DNA of 5,205 bases from Kiritimatiellales bacterium (GTDB taxonomy: Bacteria; Verrucomicrobiota; Kiritimatiellia; Kiritimatiellales; Pontiellaceae). Numbering within the stretch: position 1 is the first letter of the stretch; each line of letters begins with the position of its first letter. Positions 1 through 5,140 of the stretch are shown in pieces. The notes below the pieces were generated by a model. That model saw only the letters and a program-made list of their open reading frames with translations, did not search any database and was not told the DNA's origin. The translations under genes and the position numbers were made by a program. The stretch lies in NCBI GenBank assembly GCA_030621805.1, contig JAUXGY010000161.1:1-5205 (forward strand), in the 5' to 3' direction.

Positions 1-672
1 CCAAAGGAGTTTCTTGGATTGGAGCATGGGGCTGGGATGAGCGTTGAGCAGAGGGTGGACCTCGGAGGCAACGGTACACGTGGGCTCTCCCTCGATCTGT
101 CTCATGCATTGCTCTGCCAGCGGAATAAGTCCAGCAACCTGCCCCCAGCCGAGCATGATGGGCGTATCGGCCTTCCGGACCAAGGCATGGGCGCACTCGT
201 TCGTGCGTTCGTTGCAGAATAGACTGTGCGTATGCCCTCCCATGATTTCTGAAAGCGTGTCGACCCGTTGCAGAAAGTTTCCTGACTTGGGATCTCTCAG
301 GTCGGAAAGGTTAAGCACGCGGATGTGCCCCCACCCCTTGGCCACGGCAATGCGCATGATTTGATATTGCGTGTTGTCGGGCTGGGTCAGCACCAGCTCC
401 TTGCGCATCGATCCCCTATTTTGTGGATATTCAATTTCACCATCCAGATGATAGATATCCTTAGGATGCGACGACCCCGGGTTCATCATCACCACGACCA
501 TGTCCGGTGCCATAAGCGAAATATCGGAGGGGTGTTCTTTATTAATAGATCGATCAACAATCTCCAGTACGCTTCGGCATTTTGCCCGCTCGCCAGCCAT
601 CGTGACCAGTTCGTAGAAATGCCCGTAGCAGGTAAACCGTTTTTTTAATTCTGCCGCGTATAAAAAATCCAT
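1..672 (-). CDS. DUF1643-like protein, 3' end cut off by the window edge
   Basis: This is an open frame of 224 codons read right to left from ATG at 672, with no stop before the window ends. Visible motifs are MNPGSSHP (residues 63-70), after a hydrophobic strand MVVV, then KGWG..RVLNLSDLRDP (112-128), LGWG (174-177) and HPLL...HPSP (206-215). The order 'NP(G/S)...', 'WG...NL...R.DP', '.WG', 'HP' is the pattern I know from the DUF1643 family (PF07799), whose biochemical function is not established. The family is typically around 150-180 residues, so the extra N-terminal 50 residues and possible further C-terminal part make this a longer variant. ATG at 672 is chosen over the in-frame ATG at 678, because AAAGGA (684-679) sits 6 nt from 672 but directly abuts 678. 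Being divergent from the envelope genes, it is probably unrelated to them. The family call is from motif memory, not a search. Confidence 0.72.
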   Translation of the reverse strand, partial: MDFLYAAELKKRFTCYGHFYELVTMAGERAKCRSVLEIVDRSINKEHPSDISLMAPDMVVVMMNPGSSHPKDIYHLDGEIEYPQNRGSMRKELVLTQPDNTQYQIMRIAVAKGWGHIRVLNLSDLRDPKSGNFLQRVDTLSEIMGGHTHSLFCNERTNECAHALVRKADTPIMLGWGQVAGLIPLAEQCMRQIEGEPTCTVASEVHPLLNAHPSPMLQSKKLLW

Positions 673-678
673 CGTCAT

Positions 679-684
679 TCCTTT
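679..684 (-). promoter_or_regulatory. Ribosome binding site of the DUF1643-like gene
   Basis: AAAGGA on the minus strand lies 6 nt upstream of the ATG at 672. It decides between the two in-frame ATGs (678 and 672) in favour of 672. It starts right at the stop codon of the possible upstream small ORF (TAA at 685-683), so translation of the two would be closely coupled if both are expressed. Confidence 0.6.
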
Positions 685-817
685 AGTTAGATCCGCCTAT
701 TTTTTCGATCTGCGTAGCAAGGTCAAGCCATACCTGATACGCAATAGGAAATATTTTGAGCTTTCGGCTCCGCAAATAACATTCTATCTTCCCTGCAAGT
801 GAGATCGTAGTTTCCAT
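683..817 (-). CDS. Possible small protein of 44 residues, unknown function
   Basis: A short frame runs from ATG at 817 to TAA at 685-683, ending 10 nt before the DUF1643-like start. The predicted product begins METTISLAGK and contains KLKIFPIAYQVWLDLATQ; its mix of aliphatic, aromatic and charged residues looks protein-like. I recognise no family. For it: short tandem spacing to the next gene on the same strand. Against it: no clear Shine-Dalgarno sequence upstream of 817, an ATG that overlaps the ATG of the divergent CvpA gene inside a shared CATG, and an unusually short length. It could instead be the leftover end of a degraded gene, or simply the divergent promoter region. The same frame stays open further upstream to 910, but that part is antisense to the CvpA coding sequence and is not included. 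Confidence 0.33.
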   Translation of the reverse strand: METTISLAGKIECYLRSRKLKIFPIAYQVWLDLATQIEKIGGSN

Positions 818-1730
818 GCACATAGCAATCGACATTCTAGCGGGAATCATACTGTTGTTCTTTTTTCTAAAGGGCTGGCACAAAGGGTTGTTGCTGTCGT
901 TACTAGGCATTGCCCGGGTCGTGGCCTGTTATGGAATAGCCTACCTCGCGGGACGCCACATCGGCTACTGGCTCGGTGCGGCCACCCATCGCCCAAGACT
1001 GATCACCATTCCAGCGGTTGCGCTGGTTACCTTCGCGCTGGTTGTCTTTGCCTTTCACCTCATTATGCACAGTATCCATACTCGCCATAAGGAGAAAGAG
1101 AAGGAGAACGATTTCCAGCGCCCTCTTCCCAGCTGCCTCTCCGGCGGAGCAATCAATCTGGCAGCCGGCACGGTTTCGCTGGTCTTCCTGTTCTGGCTGT
1201 GCAGCTTGTTTTCTCTGGGCGTGGCCGGAACCCCCATGCCCGGTGCCGACCGATCCATCTTTGGCCGATTCGCCCGCCGAATGGTATACGAGCTAGCCTA
1301 CACCGCCATTCCCAAACACAGTAATGAAAACCAGGTAGCCGCTTTGGCGCGCACGATTAGTAACCCAGGGAAAGGCATGGGGCATCTGGAACATATATTC
1401 GCGGCCAACTCGGTACAACAGTTGCTTTCCGACAAAACATTCGCAAAGGATCTGCTCAGCGGCGATGCCAATAGAATCGAACAGAACGCTTCCCTCCAGC
1501 ACCTCTTCACCGACCGGGCCACACTGGATGATCTTCGTGAGTTGGGTCTCCTTTCGGGCTATGAAACAAAATCGGGAATCTGCCAAAAACTGGCTGCGGT
1601 GGGTCATAATGAAAAAATCCAGACCAGCATCGAAAACCTACAGATCAAACAACTCCTGACTCCAGACAAAATCCCCCGTCTAATCCGCGACCCTGATTTT
1701 GATACCATCATTGCCGAGTTGGTCAAATAG
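816..1730 (+). CDS. CvpA family inner-membrane protein with long C-terminal domain
   Basis: The product has 304 residues. The N-terminal half has the CvpA (PF02674) layout: a short start, hydrophobic helix 6-18, a positively charged turn KGWHKG (19-24), and further membrane segments at about 25-53, 62-87 and 111-136. A charged loop HKEKEKEND lies at 91-99. CvpA proteins are integral inner-membrane proteins first linked to colicin V production and later to envelope homeostasis; the molecular activity is unclear. Typical CvpA proteins are about 160-180 residues, so residues about 150-304 form an added soluble, mostly helical region. It contains three loosely similar hh-x-D motifs: LLSDKTF (203-209), LFTDRATL (230-237) and LIRDPDF (289-295). 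ATG 816 gives the family-typical N-terminus; its ribosome binding site is weak (GTGAG around 799-803, 12 nt away). It lies 95 bp upstream of the LpoB-like gene on the same strand, which may also have its own promoter. Confidence 0.8.
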   Translation: MHIAIDILAGIILLFFFLKGWHKGLLLSLLGIARVVACYGIAYLAGRHIGYWLGAATHRPRLITIPAVALVTFALVVFAFHLIMHSIHTRHKEKEKENDFQRPLPSCLSGGAINLAAGTVSLVFLFWLCSLFSLGVAGTPMPGADRSIFGRFARRMVYELAYTAIPKHSNENQVAALARTISNPGKGMGHLEHIFAANSVQQLLSDKTFAKDLLSGDANRIEQNASLQHLFTDRATLDDLRELGLLSGYETKSGICQKLAAVGHNEKIQTSIENLQIKQLLTPDKIPRLIRDPDFDTIIAELVK

Positions 1731-1746
1731 ATGAATACATCGCCCC

Positions 1747-1777
1747 AGCTTGCAATTGACCCCGGCGACCGCAAGCT
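1747..1777. repeat. 7-bp inverted repeat overlapping the promoter candidate
   Basis: AGCTTGC (1747-1753) and GCAAGCT (1771-1777) are perfect inverted copies separated by 17 nt. The pair spans the -35-like box and touches the -10-like box of the candidate promoter, so it could be a regulator binding site. It could equally be a chance match, or a weak hairpin with a large loop. It is not followed by a T tract, so it is not a terminator. Confidence 0.3.
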
Positions 1778-1782
1778 ATACT
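1756..1782 (+). promoter_or_regulatory. Candidate sigma70-type promoter of the lipoprotein operon
   Basis: TTGACC (1756-1761) matches the -35 consensus at 5 of 6 bases, and TATACT (1777-1782) matches the -10 consensus at 5 of 6. The spacer is 15 bp, which is shorter than the optimal 17, so activity may be weak or depend on an activator. Transcription would begin near 1789 and give a leader of about 37 nt before the LpoB-like ATG. The location, in the gap after the CvpA stop, is sensible. The call rests on sequence match only. Confidence 0.45.
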
Positions 1783-1813
1783 CTTTCTTCGAGTTTAAAG
1801 GACAATACAACCC

Positions 1814-1820
1814 AAGGAGA
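1814..1820 (+). promoter_or_regulatory. Strong ribosome binding site of the LpoB-like gene
   Basis: AAGGAGA ends 5 nt before the ATG at 1826. It is the closest match to the anti-Shine-Dalgarno sequence in the window, suggesting that the LpoB-like protein is translated more efficiently than its neighbours. Confidence 0.85.
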
Positions 1821-1825
1821 TTATT

Positions 1826-2428
1826 ATGAAGAAACATCAGATGCTACTCACTCTCGCTCTCATCGCCCTAGTGACCGTCACCGGTTGCAAAACCAAAGTC
1901 GAGCGCGTCGCCGTCGATGAAACCATCGATCTTTCCGGGCGCTGGAACGACTCGGATTCCCAGCTCGTTTCTGCCGAAATGATTGCCGACATTGCCACCC
2001 GCCCATGGATCGAGGAATACACCGCAAAAAACGGCAAAAAACCCGTCGTTATTGTAGGAACGGTTCGTAATAAAAGCTCTGAACACATCGAGACCGAAAC
2101 CTTCACCAAAGACCTTGAACGCGAGTTGATCAATAACGGCCGCGTCACCTTTGTGGCCAACACCGTTGAACGCGGCGAGCTTCGGCAGGAACGCAAGGAG
2201 CAGCAGACTTGGTCGAGAGAAGAAACCCAAAAACGCCTCGCCGCCGAAACCGGTGCCGACTTCATGCTCCAAGGTAGCATCAAAACCATCGTTGATCAGG
2301 AAGGCAAGGAACAGGTCATGTTCTATCAAGTCGATCTTGAGATGATTCACCTTGAGACCAATGAAAAAGTCTGGATCGGCGACAAGAAAATCAAGAAATA
2401 CATCAAGCGATCCAAGCGGAAGTGGTAA
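1826..2428 (+). CDS. lpoB: LpoB-family penicillin-binding protein activator lipoprotein
   Basis: The product has 200 residues. It starts with a lipoprotein signal peptide: MKK, hydrophobic core 6-18 and lipobox VTGC with lipidated Cys21. The following residue is Lys, not Asp, which agrees with outer-membrane sorting by the Lol system. The mature part fits the LpoB/YcfM family (PF13036, COG3417): DLSGRWNDSDS (35-45), VIVGTVRNKSSEHI (75-88), ELINNGRVTFV (100-110), ETGADFMLQGSI (141-152) and a C-terminal strand pair ending ETNEKVWIGDKKIKK (177-191), equivalent to the TGE.IWSG element of E. coli LpoB. LpoB stimulates the class A peptidoglycan synthase PBP1b from the outer membrane. Unlike E. coli LpoB, there is almost no proline-rich linker after the lipidated Cys. 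The C-terminus is strongly basic (KKIKKYIKRSKRKW). It heads a three-lipoprotein cluster. The family call is secure; a PBP1b-activating role in this organism is inferred. Confidence 0.87.
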   Translation: MKKHQMLLTLALIALVTVTGCKTKVERVAVDETIDLSGRWNDSDSQLVSAEMIADIATRPWIEEYTAKNGKKPVVIVGTVRNKSSEHIETETFTKDLERELINNGRVTFVANTVERGELRQERKEQQTWSREETQKRLAAETGADFMLQGSIKTIVDQEGKEQVMFYQVDLEMIHLETNEKVWIGDKKIKKYIKRSKRKW

Positions 2429-2511
2429 CAACTCACTGTCGGCAGAATGATTTTGCAGCAAAATAACTCCCCTTTGCAAAAGGCCGATCTAATTTCCAAC
2501 AATTCTGAATC

Positions 2512-2515
2512 GAGG
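2512..2515 (+). promoter_or_regulatory. Ribosome binding site supporting a TTG start
   Basis: GAGG lies 9 nt upstream of TTG at 2525. No comparable site precedes the in-frame ATG at 2546. This is the main reason for starting the COG3014-like gene at a TTG codon. Confidence 0.5.
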
Positions 2516-2524
2516 TTTTGACCG

Positions 2525-3952
2525 TTGAGTTCTCCGTCAAAAAAAATGATTCTGCCACAAAATGATTCTGCCTTTTTCCTATTGCTATGTGCGTTGCTAC
2601 TGTCGGGTTGCGCGAACCTGCGTACAGACAAGACGCAGTATGCAGGCATGGATAAACTACTGGCGAAAGCAAACTATCCCGCGGCCATTGCCAAAATCGA
2701 AACCGCCAAGGAAACGGCCTATACCTATAAGGATCGGGTCGTCTACTTCCTCGACCTCGGAATGTTGCTGCACTGGAACGGCGACTATGAAAAGAGCAAC
2801 GAGATGCTCGAAAAAGCCGAGCGCGGCATCGAGGCCAACTTTACCAAAAGCGTCACCCGTTCCGCCTCGTCGATGATCATGAACGACAACGTGCTCGCCT
2901 ACGCAGGAGAGGACTACGAAGATATTTACCTCAATGCTTTCAAGACGCTCAACTACCTTGCGCTGGGTCTCAACGACGAGGCCTTTGTGGAGGTGCGACG
3001 GATCAATCTCAAGTTGGTACAGCTCGAAGATAAATACGACAAGGTGGCCCAAAAGATGAACCGGGCCGAAGAGGCCCATGAAACCTTTGTGCCGGGAACG
3101 AGCCATTTCCAAGAGTCCGCCCTAGGGCGTTACCTAGGCATGATGCTCTACCGCGCCGACTATAAATGGGACGACGTGCGCATCGATCTTGAAAAAATTG
3201 ATCGGGGTTGGAAGCTTCAACCCGACATCTACACCTTTCCAATGCCCGACTTTTCCCGCTCGACCCAGCGAATTAACGCACCCAAAGCACGGCTCAATGT
3301 AATTGCCTTTAACGGCCTCGCCCCCGACAAGAAAGCCACCACCTTTTACATCCATACCGAAGAGAACATCATCGTGCTCGCTGGCACCGCAGAAAACTAT
3401 CTCGGCAAGCAAAGCCTTTCCGGATTGAGCATTATTCCGTGGGATGGGGTCAACGAAGGTTACCACTTTAAGATCCAGCTCCCGTCCATGAAAAAACGCT
3501 CGTCCACGACCGCCCGTATCGAAGTGGAAGTCGTTGGAAAAACCACCCAGAACCTCCAGCGTCTAGAAAGCCTTGAAAATGTTGCCATCGAAGCCTTCAA
3601 TATTCAGAAACCCCTGATCTACCTCAAAACCATCACCCGCTCGGTAATCAAGGGCCTTGCCGCCGAACAGGCTAAACAGGAGATGACCAAAAATATGGAT
3701 AGCGGCCTGGGATTCTTCACGCGCCTTGCCGCCGACCTGCTCGTTGATCAAACCGAAAATGCTGACTTACGTGTCTCGCGCTTTTTTCCCGCCGAGGTAG
3801 CCATTCGTGAAATCCACCTCGACGAAGGCACCTACACCGTCCGCATTAAATACTACGGCACCGGTGGCCGCCTGCTCCACACCGATGAAAGAACCGACTT
3901 GCACCTTAAAGCCAACCAACTCAACGTGCTTGAATCCGCCTACTTAAATTAG
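2525..3952 (+). CDS. COG3014-type TPR-like lipoprotein, function unknown
   Basis: The product has 475 residues. From TTG 2525 the n-region carries Lys6 and Lys7, followed by hydrophobic core 17-26 and lipobox LSGC (Cys29). Starting at ATG 2546 would remove both lysines and leave an acidic n-region, so TTG is preferred. Residues about 40-165 are helical and TPR-like: YPAAIAKIE (51-59), VYFLDLGMLLHWNGDYEKS (73-91), then YEDIYLNAFKTLNYLALG (131-148) and EAFVEVRRIN (152-161). This matches the uncharacterised COG3014 family as I know it, including the 'YED..lNa..aLNYL...A.VE.RR' signature. A middle beta-rich part (about 255-345) and a C-terminal part, DLRVSRFFPAEVAIREI (414-430) plus beta strands to the end, complete the family layout. 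The mechanism is unknown. In other diderms COG3014 genes also neighbour LpoB-like genes, so a role in envelope or peptidoglycan assembly is likely by association. Part of the signal peptide is encoded by repeat DNA. Confidence 0.82.
   Translation: MSSPSKKMILPQNDSAFFLLLCALLLSGCANLRTDKTQYAGMDKLLAKANYPAAIAKIETAKETAYTYKDRVVYFLDLGMLLHWNGDYEKSNEMLEKAERGIEANFTKSVTRSASSMIMNDNVLAYAGEDYEDIYLNAFKTLNYLALGLNDEAFVEVRRINLKLVQLEDKYDKVAQKMNRAEEAHETFVPGTSHFQESALGRYLGMMLYRADYKWDDVRIDLEKIDRGWKLQPDIYTFPMPDFSRSTQRINAPKARLNVIAFNGLAPDKKATTFYIHTEENIIVLAGTAENYLGKQSLSGLSIIPWDGVNEGYHFKIQLPSMKKRSSTTARIEVEVVGKTTQNLQRLESLENVAIEAFNIQKPLIYLKTITRSVIKGLAAEQAKQEMTKNMDSGLGFFTRLAADLLVDQTENADLRVSRFFPAEVAIREIHLDEGTYTVRIKYYGTGGRLLHTDERTDLHLKANQLNVLESAYLN
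2543..2572. repeat. Tandem 14-bp repeat inside the COG3014 signal-peptide region
   Basis: AAAATGATTCTGCC occurs at 2543-2556 and again at 2559-2572, a period of 16 bp with only a 2-nt spacer (AC). Read in the gene's frame, the two copies encode different residues (around MILP and NDSA) because the period is not a multiple of three. That shows the DNA, not the protein, is what is repeated. The second copy is also the right arm of the larger inverted repeat. Confidence 0.85.
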
Positions 3953-3954
3953 GA
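3951..3954 (+). promoter_or_regulatory. Ribosome binding site overlapping the upstream stop codon
   Basis: AGGA lies 6 nt before ATG 3961 and shares two bases with the TAG stop (3950-3952) of the COG3014-like gene. This layout implies translational coupling of the two lipoproteins. Confidence 0.65.
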
Positions 3955-3960
3955 ACAGCC

Positions 3961-4983
3961 ATGGGAAAATTATTCTACCACCAAATCGTTCTGTCTCTTT
4001 GCCTGCTGAGTCTGATCGGCTGTAAAAGTCTCACGAGGGGGACTCCAGACTGGGTGACGAATCCAAAATCAGTCTATCCCGAAAATCAATATCTCGTGGC
4101 CGTTGGCGAGGGAGACACTCGCCGTGCCGCAGAAAATGCCGCAGCTGCTAACCTTGCACGCATCTTCGAGTCACACATCGAATCCGACGAACGGCTCCTC
4201 GACCAAACCCACGAAACCACCACCTCTTTCGAACGCACCACCGATTTTTCCGCCAACATCAACATCCTCTCTTCCCAAACCTTATTCAATATCCAGCATG
4301 CCGAAGCATGGCAGGACAACAAGGGACGCATCCACGCCGTCGCCTATCTAGACCGCCGCGAAACGGCGGCCATCTATCGCGACAAGATCAACGAGCAGAC
4401 CGCCCTCGTTCACTTCCTCATCGCCCAATCTGAACAGACCCAAAACCTCCTTAAAAAATATGCAACCCTCCGCACTGCCGTCCACCACATGGCAGAAAAC
4501 AAAATCCTATTGCGCCAACTCAAAGTCATCCATCCTCCGTCCATCCCCGGCTCTACCCCGAGTTACACCGAAAACAAAATCCGCAAAGCCCTCGCCGAGA
4601 CGGCAAAAAAAATCCGTGTAACGATCAAAATTGATGGCGACAACGCCCACCGCATGGATGCAGTCCTTGAAGAGTTGGTCACCCGCTACGGCTTTGTCGT
4701 CGGCACGCCCTCCTCCTTAACGATTACTGGAAACATCGACGTGGCCGATACCGGACAACGCACCGCAGACCTCGTCTTCGTTCGCTACAGGCTAGCTCTG
4801 CAGGTAAAGGAAGCCGACGGAACCGTTCTCGTCTCCGTCAACGAAAAGGGCCGAGAAGGACATGTCTCACTAGCCGAAGCACGCATCCGTTCCTTCCGCA
4901 CCCTAGAAAACATCATCCGACCCAAAGGCTCCCAGCGGCTCGACGCCTACTTCGACTCCCTTATCGATCCCCTTCCGCGTTAG
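3961..4983 (+). CDS. LPP20-family lipoprotein
   Basis: The product has 340 residues, with a lipoprotein signal peptide: hydrophobic core 9-19 and lipobox LIGC (Cys21), followed by Lys. PDWVTNP (29-35), YLVAVGEGDTRRAAENAAAANLARIFES (44-71) and the later KGRIHAVAYLDRRET (121-135) are the classic LPP20 (PF02169) pattern: P.W...P......y..avG.g....A...A...la......, then a strand in which the modified product is 'yvl.yld'. LPP20 was named from a Helicobacter pylori outer-membrane lipoprotein; its biochemical role is not known. Residues about 142-185 look like an amphipathic helix or coiled coil. Residues about 218-317 form a second alpha/beta region (RVTIKIDGDN, YGFVVG, LVFVRYRLALQV, then a helix beginning SLAEARIRSF) that I do not assign. 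The gene begins 8 nt after the COG3014-like stop, is co-transcribed with it, and is the last gene before the terminator. Confidence 0.83.
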   Translation: MGKLFYHQIVLSLCLLSLIGCKSLTRGTPDWVTNPKSVYPENQYLVAVGEGDTRRAAENAAAANLARIFESHIESDERLLDQTHETTTSFERTTDFSANINILSSQTLFNIQHAEAWQDNKGRIHAVAYLDRRETAAIYRDKINEQTALVHFLIAQSEQTQNLLKKYATLRTAVHHMAENKILLRQLKVIHPPSIPGSTPSYTENKIRKALAETAKKIRVTIKIDGDNAHRMDAVLEELVTRYGFVVGTPSSLTITGNIDVADTGQRTADLVFVRYRLALQVKEADGTVLVSVNEKGREGHVSLAEARIRSFRTLENIIRPKGSQRLDAYFDSLIDPLPR

Positions 4984-5077
4984 GGCATCGTGATGATCGG
5001 GAAAAACAGACGTCCTTTGCTTAGAGTTGATCACAAATCCAGCAGATTGAGGACTCTTGGCGGATGCCATGCTCAAA
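4984..5077. other. Short non-coding stretch after the lipoprotein cluster
   Basis: These 94 bases between the LPP20 stop and the terminator contain no frame that looks coding on either strand, and I see no promoter or repeat in them. They are probably the 3' untranslated part of the operon transcript. Confidence 0.5.
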
Positions 5078-5120
5078 TAAAAAAAGAACCGCCGCATATC
5101 AACTATGCGGCGGCTTTTTA
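5078..5120. terminator. Bidirectional rho-independent terminator
   Basis: CCGCCGCATA (5089-5098) pairs perfectly with TATGCGGCGG (5104-5113) around a 5-nt loop, TCAAC. The 10-bp, mostly G:C stem is followed by CTTTTTATT on the plus strand and preceded by a run of seven A, so it gives a U tract in both directions. It lies between the LPP20 stop and the stop of a convergent minus-strand gene, exactly where a shared terminator is expected. Confidence 0.92.
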
Positions 5121-5140
5121 TTCTACAGGTGCAATGCCGA

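Larger units (their letters stand above)
2441..2572. repeat. Inverted-repeat-bounded segment (possible small mobile or REP-like element)
   Basis: GGCAGAATGATTTTG (2441-2455) is the inverted copy of CAAAATGATTCTGCC (2558-2572), with 14 of 15 positions matching. The two arms bound a 132-bp segment that fills the gap between the LpoB-like and COG3014-like genes and runs into the latter's 5' end. The left arm overlaps a second small perfect palindrome, ATTTTGC-A-GCAAAAT (2450-2464). I see no transposase and no clear target-site duplication next to the arms. It resembles dispersed intergenic repeats or a non-autonomous element, but copy number in the genome cannot be judged from one window. Confidence 0.55.

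Noticed and set aside
19..648. Three overlapping plus-strand open frames of 67-107 codons at the left end
   Set aside because: They lie opposite the DUF1643-like coding sequence, which stays open for 224 codons and carries coherent motifs. The plus-strand products look like antisense noise (runs of His, Pro, Ser and Cys).
740..800. Promoter for the CvpA gene (TTGAGC at 756-761)
   Set aside because: The bases 17-19 bp downstream (ACATTC, ATTCTA) are poor -10 matches, so I could not support a specific site even though a promoter must lie nearby.
1868..2479. A 203-codon open frame antisense to the LpoB-like gene
   Set aside because: The plus-strand frame has a lipoprotein signal, a strong ribosome binding site and family motifs. 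The antisense product has no recognisable motif and is a by-product of the codon bias of the real gene.
2450..2480. Terminator between the LpoB-like and COG3014-like genes
   Set aside because: The ATTTTGC-A-GCAAAAT palindrome has only 7-bp, A:T-rich arms and a 1-nt loop, and no T tract follows. It would not form a stable terminator hairpin.
2474..2510. Promoter for the COG3014-like gene starting from TTGCAA at 2474-2479
   Set aside because: No hexamer resembling TATAAT is found at a 16-19 bp distance, so the gene is more simply read as part of the upstream transcript.
2543..2572. CRISPR-like direct repeats
   Set aside because: There are only two copies, the repeat is 14 bp, and the 2-nt spacer carries no unique sequence. 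This is a simple tandem repeat.
2657..3112. A 151-codon open frame antisense to the COG3014-like gene
   Set aside because: It is opposite well-conserved TPR-like residues of the plus-strand gene, and it has no ribosome binding site or recognisable domain.
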